Shown here: in pieces, positions 1 through 6,000 of the stretch
Numbering within the stretch: position 1 is the stretch's first letter
How the letters are laid out: every line of letters starts with the position of its first letter
Assembly (NCBI RefSeq): GCF_000406105.1
Contig: NZ_CM001974.1
Location: 3,073,664 to 3,089,089 of the forward strand
Length of the DNA stretch: 15,426 bases
Direction of reading: 5' to 3'
DNA from: Dickeya chrysanthemi NCPPB 402
Lineage (GTDB): Bacteria > Pseudomonadota > Gammaproteobacteria > Enterobacterales > Enterobacteriaceae
The notes under the pieces: generated by a model
What the model was told of the DNA's origin: nothing
What the model saw: only the letters and a program-made list of their open reading frames with translations
Databases searched by the model: none
Made by a program: the position numbers and the translations under genes

Positions 1-1
1 G

Positions 2-298
2 GGGGGACAGGTCATCGCAGTAGAAACCGAGCGCCGCCTGAAAACCAAAGCCCGCTACCAGTCGATTATCGCCAGCCACTTACTGGCCCGTACCCACAAG
101 CACTGGATGTACGTTTTCTATATCGTGCCGGACCCGCAGAAAAAACGCGCTCTTGAACTACTGTTCGCCAGCATCAAACATGTCATCGTTAACCATCAAC
201 CTATCCCGCTGGAAGTGCGACATCGGAATGTTTTTCGCATTTATACGCTTGCCGAACTACAACAACTTGACCTAGAAAACAATTCCTACTCAGGATGA
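2..298 (+). CDS. mobC: MobC-type mobilisation relaxase, C-terminal part (5' truncated by window)
   Basis: An open frame enters from the window start and ends at TGA 296-298, giving the last ~98 residues. The visible part reads GGQVIAVETERRLKTKARYQ, then a hydrophobic strand (WMYVFYIVPD) and a C-terminal helix and strand. This fits the end of the replication-relaxation/MobC family of MOB_C relaxases (CloDF13 MobC, pAD1 TraX), for which a restriction-endonuclease-like fold with an E-x-E/K active site has been proposed. VETERRLKTK (about residues 6-15 of the visible part) is a candidate for that motif. Such proteins nick oriT and lead the strand to the type IV secretion channel. HPI/ICEKp-type elements carry mobB-mobC just before the variable cargo, which matches the layout here. 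The family assignment is from recalled sequence pattern. The start and N-terminal half lie outside the window. Confidence 0.7.
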   Translation, partial: GGQVIAVETERRLKTKARYQSIIASHLLARTHKHWMYVFYIVPDPQKKRALELLFASIKHVIVNHQPIPLEVRHRNVFRIYTLAELQQLDLENNSYSG

Positions 299-373
299 AA
301 TTGCTATTAAGTATGAGAAATGGACGTTTTGTTGTGTTCATAGCTGTGGGAGCTACTGGGTCACAGAGGTCAA

Positions 374-393
374 AGCTAAATAGTTATTTAGCT
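374..393. repeat. Perfect 9-bp inverted repeat after mobC
   Basis: AGCTAAATA (374-382) and TATTTAGCT (385-393) are perfect complements separated by two bases, 76 bases past the mobC stop. No clear T-run follows on the plus strand, so this is a weak terminator at best. It may be a protein site. It lies in the 278-base gap between mobC and the convergent minus-strand genes, where I see no convincing gene. Confidence 0.45.
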
Positions 394-544
394 CTCTGGT
401 GTTCAGCGATTCTCAGTTATTGTTCAATAAAACCCTTCAGTTTTTTGTTACGGATCGTAGACTATTTTTATTTCTTAATGCTAGGCATAAAAAACCGCTG
501 ATTAAAGCGAGGGTAAATATTATTGAGTAATTAAGTGCGGAAAT

Positions 545-574
545 TAAAAAGTTAATTCTCATTTAAACTTTAAA
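545..574 (-). terminator. Weak terminator-like AT-rich hairpin after the three-gene operon
   Basis: Read on the minus strand just after the stop at 577, AAAGTT and AACTTT can pair around a 12-base loop and are followed by TTAATTT. The stem is short and AT-only apart from one pair per arm, so function is uncertain. Confidence 0.25.
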
Positions 575-576
575 AG

Positions 577-1143
577 TCACTCCTCACTATTGTAATGCTT
601 GAAATAATCTTTTTCTTTTTTACTAAAATCATCATCTACCTTAAGTAGTTTAAGCATAGCCTCCTTTTCTGCATTTTTCTTCCGTCTAACTATGATAGCT
701 GCTTTTAACTCTGATAGCGAGACATCAAAATCACGAAGAGAAATAGATGATAAAAGAGCAACAAATAAAAATGAAACAGACAAAGCCCCCAAATAACGTG
801 AGTGAACAACATCATCCTTGATTACATTGAATAAAAATATAACAGCGCCACTGAGTATGTAAAAAATCATCCATAACCATATCTTTTTAATAAATGAAGA
901 TATATTTCCACTTAACCTACCAGTCTCAACAGAGTTCAATCCATCACTATCAATTAATTTTTCGAACCGACTTTTCAAACTCCATGCATAGGTAATTAGA
1001 GGAGTTAAAACCCCTCCACTAACGAGCAATTGTAACCAGCCATTCAGATTCTCTATTCTTTCCGGCTCTGAGAAATAAAAAAATGAGCAAAAAAAGATAA
1101 AGAGAAAAAGAATAGCCCTAAAAATATTACTCAGCTTCAGCAT
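577..1143 (-). CDS. Unrecognised four-helix integral membrane protein (third gene of minus-strand operon)
   Basis: 188 residues. Four hydrophobic segments are visible at about residues 8-24, 36-56, 88-106 and 117-136, with short loops between 1-2 and 3-4 and a longer polar loop (57-87) between 2 and 3. A charged, lysine-rich tail (about 137-188, with VRRKKNAEKE) follows. The positive tail suggests that both ends are cytoplasmic, in the inner membrane. The start ATG sits inside the end of the upstream gene (17-base overlap), so the two are probably translationally coupled. I do not recognise the family. A small multi-helix membrane protein at the end of an overlapping accessory operon is a common layout for membrane-damaging effectors of phage defence or toxin systems. 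That is inference from context only. It could equally be a transporter subunit or anchor. Confidence 0.75.
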   Translation of the reverse strand: MLKLSNIFRAILFLFIFFCSFFYFSEPERIENLNGWLQLLVSGGVLTPLITYAWSLKSRFEKLIDSDGLNSVETGRLSGNISSFIKKIWLWMIFYILSGAVIFLFNVIKDDVVHSRYLGALSVSFLFVALLSSISLRDFDVSLSELKAAIIVRRKKNAEKEAMLKLLKVDDDFSKKEKDYFKHYNSEE

Positions 1144-1648
1144 CTAATTCGCCCAACTGGATCTGTTCAATCAACCACTCGCGAATTTTTATATATAACT
1201 CCTCAGGATCAGCTATGCCGTTAATAAACTTCAATTTTATTTTTCTGCTAATGATTAAGTTATCGCCTTTTATCTTTCCAACTTTATCGAGTGTTAACTC
1301 AACATCCTCTGGATGGCTATGTCTAAGTGCCTGGCTGATATTGTTAATTATTACCTGAGATGTTTTTTTTGCTTTGTAATTATAGCTAATCTCCACAGAA
1401 ACATTAATATTACCTTTATCTATTGCATCTCCAGAAAATATTTCATCTGTGAGCCCATAATTTTCACGCTCCCTATCTGTAAATAGCACTTTAATAATAT
1501 CAAGCCCCATTCCCTTTGGTGTTACTTTGATATAATTAGCTTTAATCGTTTCAGACGTTACTAAGGCTCTTGCACTTTCAATAGGGGTATTCCCTAAAGT
1601 ATCAACTAACGGAGTACCAATCCTGACCTTCTTTATATTATTATTCAT
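1127..1648 (-). CDS. Unrecognised soluble protein, 173 residues (second gene of minus-strand operon)
   Basis: The start chosen is the ATG at 1648-1646 (MNNNIKKVRIGTP...), which overlaps the end of the upstream gene by 8 bases. A longer reading to 1684 is possible but would overlap by 44 bases. The protein is hydrophilic, with no signal peptide or membrane segment. It alternates beta-like stretches (NINVSVEISYNYKAKK, LIISRKIKLKF) with helices (SQVIINNISQALRHS) and ends in an acidic helix (EWLIEQIQLGELDAEAE). I do not recognise any motif or family. Its position between a soluble partner and a membrane protein, with overlaps at both ends, suggests the three products act together or need fixed stoichiometry. 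The gene is AT-rich like the rest of the operon. Confidence 0.7.
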   Translation of the reverse strand: MNNNIKKVRIGTPLVDTLGNTPIESARALVTSETIKANYIKVTPKGMGLDIIKVLFTDRERENYGLTDEIFSGDAIDKGNINVSVEISYNYKAKKTSQVIINNISQALRHSHPEDVELTLDKVGKIKGDNLIISRKIKLKFINGIADPEELYIKIREWLIEQIQLGELDAEAE

Positions 1649-2216
1649 TATTTTTTCTCTTTTGCTGTTTAGGTAATTCAGCATTGAGCATTACAGAACC
1701 TTTGTTAATTACGCCAGCTGCCTTTAATAACCATGTGATATATTTTTCAAGCTCTCTTGTTCTAAGTATAGGGGATTGAATCAAAACAACATGGTTTTTT
1801 AAAAATGCCATATGCATTATGGAATCTAAAAACTCACGTCTTTTACCATCATCTGATGCCGGCGGAGCTATTTGATCGATCGATAAAAATGAAGCATTCT
1901 CATCAATTGTTATAATGCTCTTATTGGTGCCATCGCTATAGCGAACTAACTCGTTGAAAAGTATATTCCATCTTTCAATTTTATTGTTCATGAATTGGCG
2001 TGCCTGTTGGACATCGCCATCTTCACCGTCATGACTATCTACGCTTACAGTTTGATAGCGATCCTTAACAGCCGATAGGCGGCTTAGGGCTGTAGCCACC
2101 ATCTCTTGCAGCGTCTGATCGACGTTTTCGCCAACCACTTTCCCGATACGATAATGAAGAGTCTTGTCTTTGTATTCAATGACGGGTTCTTTAATTGCTG
2201 TGATTTTTTGAGACAT
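1641..2216 (-). CDS. Unrecognised soluble protein, 191 residues (first gene of minus-strand operon)
   Basis: The ATG at 2216-2214 is preceded on the minus strand by AAGGA, eight bases away, a good ribosome binding site that fixes the start. The protein has no membrane segment or signal peptide. About residues 28-52 form a predicted helix (NVDQTLQEMVATALSRLSAV). An acidic stretch (SHDGEDGD, ~61-68) follows, then a helix-rich region, a beta-like strand KSIITIDENASFLSI and a strand HVVLIQSPI before a C-terminal helix and a basic tail (KQQKRKNNE). I do not recognise the family and see no catalytic signature. It heads a three-gene overlapping operon ending in a four-helix membrane protein. A LexA-like promoter candidate lies about 260 bases upstream. 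Confidence 0.75.
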   Translation of the reverse strand: MSQKITAIKEPVIEYKDKTLHYRIGKVVGENVDQTLQEMVATALSRLSAVKDRYQTVSVDSHDGEDGDVQQARQFMNNKIERWNILFNELVRYSDGTNKSIITIDENASFLSIDQIAPPASDDGKRREFLDSIMHMAFLKNHVVLIQSPILRTRELEKYITWLLKAAGVINKGSVMLNAELPKQQKRKNNE

Positions 2217-2423
2217 GAATAAAATCCTTGTTTTTTTTTAAACAAGTTACTACATATGGAGAAAATCACAACTAAACCCACACCATTAATACCCACAACC
2301 AACGTTTATCTCACTTATTACCATCTCGTTTTTGCACATATTGCGCATATTTATCAACAATCCTCCCCACACAGCACTATCTTCTGAGAGGTCTCGAGTT
2401 TCGGACCTCACCTAATGCCATAG

Positions 2424-2448
2424 TGTCGTCCCTCCAGTTTTTAGCACC
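2424..2448. repeat. Solitary IS3-family terminal repeat (remnant IS end)
   Basis: These 25 bases match the left end of the IS at 13523-14725 (13523-13547) in 23 of 25 positions and in the same orientation. The differences are A to C at position 4 and T to C at position 22. Similarity stops abruptly at 2449. It is therefore an isolated end of a related element, or the trace of a one-ended or deleted insertion. No transposase belonging to it remains. Confidence 0.6.
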
Positions 2449-2465
2449 TTCGCAATAACTTTTCC

Positions 2466-2507
2466 ATGTGTATGCATACAGTATTTTTTATTGGGTATAT
2501 TTGTCAA
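2466..2507 (-). promoter_or_regulatory. Promoter candidate with LexA (SOS) box-like operator, facing the three-gene operon
   Basis: On the minus strand there is a perfect -35 hexamer TTGACA (2507-2502), 18 bases, then TACTGT (2483-2478) as a -10. The -10 is the start of TACTGTATGCATACACAT (2483-2466). That fits the LexA consensus CTGT-N8-ACAG except for the last base, and its core TGTATGCATACA (2469-2480) is a perfect 12-bp palindrome. Overlap of the box with the -10 is typical of SOS genes. The first downstream gene begins at 2216, so the leader would be about 250 bases and would cross the IS-end remnant. The promoter may instead have served a gene now deleted. Confidence 0.4.
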
Positions 2508-2569
2508 CTCTTTTCATTCTGCGCCTACGAGGAGTTACTGTGACCTGCCCCCAGTATTAGATACAACGA

Positions 2570-3403
2570 TCAGTTAGTAATATCGGTTTGTTTACCTTCT
2601 AATTTTCCATTTCTCCAGCTTGCTGCAAATTCAGACGGCGTCTGGTAATTCAGCGATGAATGAGGTCTGGACTCGTTATAGTCCTGCCGCCAGTCATTAA
2701 TGATTTTCCGGGCATGAAGAATATCGCTGAACCAGTGTTCATTCAGGCATTCATCCCGAAAGCGACCGTTGAAACTCTCAATAAATCCGTTCTGCGTTGG
2801 CTTACCTGGCTGGATAAGTCGCAACTCCACACCATGCTCAAAGGCCCATTGATCGAGCGCACGGCAGGTAAATTCCGGGCCCTGATCGGTTCTTATTGTC
2901 GCCGGATAGCCACGAAAGAGCGCGATGCTGTCCAGAATACGCGTGACCTGAACGCCTGAAATACCGAAAGCAGCAGTGATCGTCAGACACTCCTTCGTGA
3001 AATCATCCACACAAGTCAGGCACTTAATCCGGCGGCCGCTGGCAAGTGCATCCATGACAAAATCCATCGACCATGTCAGGTTCGGCGCATCCGGGCGAAG
3101 AAGCGGAAGCCGCTCAGTCGCCAGACCCTTACGGCGCTGTCTGCGTTTTACGCCCAGGCCATTGAGATGATAGATGCGGTAGACCCGTTTGTGGTTAACG
3201 CAAAGGCCTTCACGACGCAGAAGCTGCCAGATACGCCGGTAACCGAAACGTCGGCGTTCCATTGCCAGTTCGGTGATACGTGCAGACAGATACGCATCAG
3301 TAGCCGGGCGGTGCGCATCATAACGGCAGGTCGACAGGGACAAACCTGTCAGCCTGCAGGCACGCCGTTGCGACAGACCTGTCGCTTTGCACATCACTGT
3401 CAC
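2570..3403 (-). CDS. IS3-family transposase OrfB (DDE catalytic subunit)
   Basis: 277 residues from the GTG at 3403. An N-terminal helix-turn-helix-like region ([20 protein letters not shown], ~9-28) precedes the IS3 signature HTH_21 and rve integrase core. Catalytic residues are visible: D114 ([10 protein letters not shown]), D173 (IRTDQGPEF) and E209 ([14 protein letters not shown]). The 35-residue gap between the last two gives the classic DD(35)E spacing. The same frame is open upstream to the end of orfA ([14 protein letters not shown]...), so in vivo it is probably made as an OrfAB fusion by -1 frameshifting near the orfA stop. I see no classical A-rich slip site there. It catalyses copy-out/paste-in transposition of this IS. 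It is clearly more GC-rich than the flanking cargo genes. Confidence 0.9.
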   Translation of the reverse strand: MTVMCKATGLSQRRACRLTGLSLSTCRYDAHRPATDAYLSARITELAMERRRFGYRRIWQLLRREGLCVNHKRVYRIYHLNGLGVKRRQRRKGLATERLPLLRPDAPNLTWSMDFVMDALASGRRIKCLTCVDDFTKECLTITAAFGISGVQVTRILDSIALFRGYPATIRTDQGPEFTCRALDQWAFEHGVELRLIQPGKPTQNGFIESFNGRFRDECLNEHWFSDILHARKIINDWRQDYNESRPHSSLNYQTPSEFAASWRNGKLEGKQTDITN

Positions 3404-3426
3404 GGCTTCCCGCTTCTGGTCTGTCG

Positions 3427-3690
3427 TCAGTACTTTCGGCCCAAAGCCACCTGTAGTGCCTCTTTATCCAGCATGGCTTCGGCGAGCAGCTTCTTGAGGC
3501 GGGCGTTCTCTTCTTCAAGTGACTTAAGCCTTTTTACTTCAGGTACTTCCATGCCACCAAACTTCTTACGCCACGTATAAAACGTGGCGTCGGAGATGGC
3601 GTACTTACGGCAAAGTTCGCGGGCGGAAACACCCGCCTCGGCTTCGCGAAGAATATTGATGATCTGTTCGTCGGAAAAACGCTTCTTCAT
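3427..3690 (-). CDS. IS3-family transposase OrfA (helix-turn-helix DNA-binding subunit)
   Basis: 87 residues, starting [18 protein letters not shown]. The first ~50 residues are the HTH_Tnp_1 domain that binds the terminal repeats. Residues ~54-80 form a leucine-zipper-like coiled coil ([20 protein letters not shown]) used for dimerisation in this family. The frame closes at TGA 3429-3427, and orfB continues in the -1 frame. Length and sequence fit the family and there is no damage. Confidence 0.9.
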   Translation of the reverse strand: MKKRFSDEQIINILREAEAGVSARELCRKYAISDATFYTWRKKFGGMEVPEVKRLKSLEEENARLKKLLAEAMLDKEALQVALGRKY

Positions 3691-3761
3691 GGGGTTGTCC
3701 TCATGTTGCTGATGAAGACATTACTAACATCGTCGTGTGTTAATCAATGGGGAGCAGGTCA

Positions 3762-3858
3762 GGTCAATTCCGATAATTTGTTCCATGGGACACCTCTTCA
3801 TTTTGCTGTTGGTTTGCACTTACAGCATGGTTCACTGAAGCCAGTATAGAGAGGTGTC
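3762..3858 (-). pseudogene. 5' fragment of an IS110-like element, cut off by the adjacent IS
   Basis: On the minus strand an ATG at 3785 opens MEQIIGID, which resembles the start of the RuvC-like (DEDD) transposase of IS110-family elements. It then runs straight into the end of the IS at 3761. No continuation is visible beyond 2541, so the rest has been deleted. Upstream of the ATG, GGACACCTCT (read from 3858 inward) and AGAGGTGTCC (3787-3796 strand-reversed) form a perfect 10-bp inverted repeat around ~50 bases. This looks like the non-coding end of the element. Eight residues are little evidence, so the family call is tentative. Confidence 0.35.
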
Positions 3859-4527
3859 CATTTCATTATCGCACATTGATGCTTCACCTCTCACTGTGCT
3901 AGGCCCATGCTAACGGGGCACCACATCCCGCAAGTGTAGTGGTAATATGAGAAACTATTTAGGAGAGCAAAAAGACTACTGACGCCTTCAGGATTCTTAA
4001 CGATACAACTCAAGAGTGTTTCTGATAGTTGTTGCAATGAGTGAGCAGTGATTTGCACTCACGCCGTGACACTTCAGGCTAATTTCAAACAGATGGAATT
4101 GTCTGATATATCATTCTAAGACTTTGAATTATCTTTTGAAACTGGCTGAAACGTGTTCTAAGGAAATCAGTGGATATCACTTATAGTCGTGACTATGACT
4201 GTCTGGCGGCGGCACGCCTCGGCCAGACCAAATTCTGGGGTAAATTTTTTCATCCGGCCCATCTCCCTCATAAAGAGTTGATCTCTAGGCTTTCCGAAGC
4301 TATTTTATAAGAAAAATAGTCATTTAAGTTCAGATAAAAAGATCATAGTCATCGTGAGAACAGACCGTATTATTCAAAATGCCATAGCAAAATTTACATA
4401 TAAATACCAAAAAAATCAACACTCGATGGCCAGATATAGTCTTCAGCGAAGAAACTGCCATTTATAATTGAAAATAATCTCTGTGTCATAAAAAATACTA
4501 CTTTTCAATCCTATACAGGGGCTTTGC
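3859..4527. other. Gene-free stretch with one possible gene scrap
   Basis: About 670 bases without a credible complete gene. At 4139-4309 (plus strand) a frame of ~56 codons ends in TAA. It contains DYDCLAAARLGQTKFWGKFF and is locally GC-richer (GCGGCGGCACGCCTCGGCC) than its surroundings. It has no start or ribosome binding site and looks like the tail of a degraded older gene. I do not recognise it. The rest is AT-rich. It carries the promoter region of the five-gene block at its right end. Confidence 0.4.
4440..4468 (+). promoter_or_regulatory. Promoter candidate of the GHKL-Z1-nuclease-AIPR operon
   Basis: A perfect -10 hexamer TATAAT lies at 4463-4468, 60 bases before the first ATG. The matching -35 position (4440-4445, TCTTCA) is poor, three of six. 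It overlaps a small inverted repeat TCTTC-AGC-GAAGA (4440-4452), which could be an operator. A weaker alternative is TTGAAA 4468-4473 with AAAAAT 4491-4496, 17 bases apart. Confidence 0.35.
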
Positions 4528-6000
4528 ATGAAGAGCATATCATTGCCACCGTACGCACCGACATTGATCGAATCAACTCGTGCGATTGGTTATACATTAG
4601 AAGCAGCAATGGCTGATATTATTGACAACAGTATTTCAGCACAGGCTTCATGTATTGATATTTTTTTCTTCCCTACAGGAAATTCATATATAGCCACAAT
4701 AGACGATGGTTGTGGAATGAATGCGAAAGAGCTTAACACTGCAATGCGTTATGGTAGCCAAAATCCTAATGCAAAACGTACTGAAAATGATTTAGGACGT
4801 TTTGGCCTTGGTTTAAAAACGGCATCACTTTCTCAATGTCGAACCCTAACAGTGGTCAGCAAGCAACGGGAAAGTATTGAGGCAAGACGTTGGGATATTG
4901 ACCATGTCATTACAACCCAAGATTGGTCACTTTTAATTCTTGAGTCAGATGATGAAATAAATAAAATTCCACGTATTGAAAAGTTGAAAGAAATAGAATC
5001 TGGCACTCTCGTTGTATGGCAAAATCTTGATAGACTTAAAGTTGGAGAGATTGATTTTGAACGTGCTATGGGAAAAAAAATGGATGATATGCGAAAACAT
5101 CTTTCCTTGGTTTTTCACCGCTATATTAGTGGAGAGCCAGGCCTTAAAAAAATACAATTAAGAATGAATAATTTTCCGATTAATCCTGCGGATCCATTTC
5201 TTTCTCAACGAAACACACAGATCATGTCAGATGAATCAATACTATGCGAAGGTTCAAAAATCATTATACGTCCATATATACTCCCACATGCCTCTGATCT
5301 AAAAAATAATGAGATAGAAGCTCTTGGCGGGAAAGATGGTCTCAGAAAAAGTCAAGGGTTCTATGTTTATAGAAATAAGCGACTTCTTATTTGGGGCACT
5401 TGGTTTCGTATGATGCGTCAGGGCGAATGCTCTAAGTTAGCTCGAGTACAAATTGATATCCCCAACGAGCTAGACAACCTTTGGACACTTGATATCAAGA
5501 AATCAACGGCCATCCCGCCAGAAATAGTCTGTAATAGACTAACGCCTATTATTCAAGGTCTTGCAGAGAAAAGTAAAAGGACATGGGAATTTCGTGGAAA
5601 ACGGGAAACTCATGACTCAATTGTACATATCTGGCATCGATTTAAAGGAAAAGATGGGGGCGTATATTACAATATAAACCGCGATCATCCTTTAATTAAA
5701 ACATTTTCTGATACAATACCTCAAATCAAACGGAACCTTGAAAATCTACTCAAATCCATTGAGGTAGGGATACCATTCAATCAACTATATCTAGACTTAA
5801 CGTCTGAGAAAAAAATCAAGAATGATATAGATATTACTGATAAAGAAATTGAATTGATGCTGCATGGATTGTTAGAACAAATTTCTACAAAGGCAGGAAA
5901 AAATGACATGCTAGATCAACTCGCAATTACAGATCCTTTTATAAATTACCCACAGATTATTAATCGCTACAAGGGAGATAACTCAAATGGTAGCAACTAA
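4528..6000 (+). CDS. GHKL ATPase (MutL/MORC-like, HATPase_c_3) of a restriction-modification-like system
   Basis: 490 residues. The N-terminal Bergerat fold is clear: the N-box at ~25-36 (EAAMADIIDNSISA) with Mg-binding N34, G1 motif DDGCGM at 59-64, and G2 motif GRFGLGLKTAS at 90-100. An S5-like transducer domain follows, with GFYVYRNKRLLIWGTW (277-292) and LDIKKSTAIPP (321-331), whose lysine matches the ATP-sensing lysine of MutL-type proteins. These ATPases dimerise on ATP binding and clamp or remodel DNA. The N-box has Asp (D30) where MutL has the catalytic Glu. The start is the ATG after AGGGG, six bases away. It is the first gene of the operon, and its end overlaps the Z1 gene by 14 bases. 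The likely role is a DNA-sensing or loading clamp working with the Z1 helicase and nuclease. Role is inferred from domains and neighbours. Confidence 0.9.
   Translation: MKSISLPPYAPTLIESTRAIGYTLEAAMADIIDNSISAQASCIDIFFFPTGNSYIATIDDGCGMNAKELNTAMRYGSQNPNAKRTENDLGRFGLGLKTASLSQCRTLTVVSKQRESIEARRWDIDHVITTQDWSLLILESDDEINKIPRIEKLKEIESGTLVVWQNLDRLKVGEIDFERAMGKKMDDMRKHLSLVFHRYISGEPGLKKIQLRMNNFPINPADPFLSQRNTQIMSDESILCEGSKIIIRPYILPHASDLKNNEIEALGGKDGLRKSQGFYVYRNKRLLIWGTWFRMMRQGECSKLARVQIDIPNELDNLWTLDIKKSTAIPPEIVCNRLTPIIQGLAEKSKRTWEFRGKRETHDSIVHIWHRFKGKDGGVYYNINRDHPLIKTFSDTIPQIKRNLENLLKSIEVGIPFNQLYLDLTSEKKIKNDIDITDKEIELMLHGLLEQISTKAGKNDMLDQLAITDPFINYPQIINRYKGDNSNGSN

Larger units (their letters stand above)
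2541..3761 (-). mobile_element. IS3-family insertion sequence, ~1221 bp, ISEhe3/IS407-like
   Basis: Terminal inverted repeats are TGACCTGCCCCCAGT at 2541 and, read inward from 3761, TGACCTGCTCCCCAT. Between them lie two minus-strand frames in the arrangement typical of IS3 elements (orfA then orfB in the -1 frame). Both frames are full length and the DDE residues are present, so the element looks functional. The bases next to the ends (ACTG left, GGTC right) do not match, so no target duplication survives. It sits inside an IS110-like remnant on its right side. The subgroup name is from memory of similar transposases. Confidence 0.85.

Noticed and set aside
295..501. 68-codon plus-strand frame whose ATG overlaps the mobC stop (ATGA)
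   Set aside because: It has no good ribosome binding site, low-complexity hydrophobic composition with no clear helix pattern, and spans the perfect inverted repeat at 374-393. Coupled translation is possible but there is too little support.
2084..2302. 72-codon minus-strand frame overlapping the start of the 191-residue gene
   Set aside because: It lies mostly inside the better-supported gene and its promoter region in another frame. The 191-residue gene has a proper AAGGA site.
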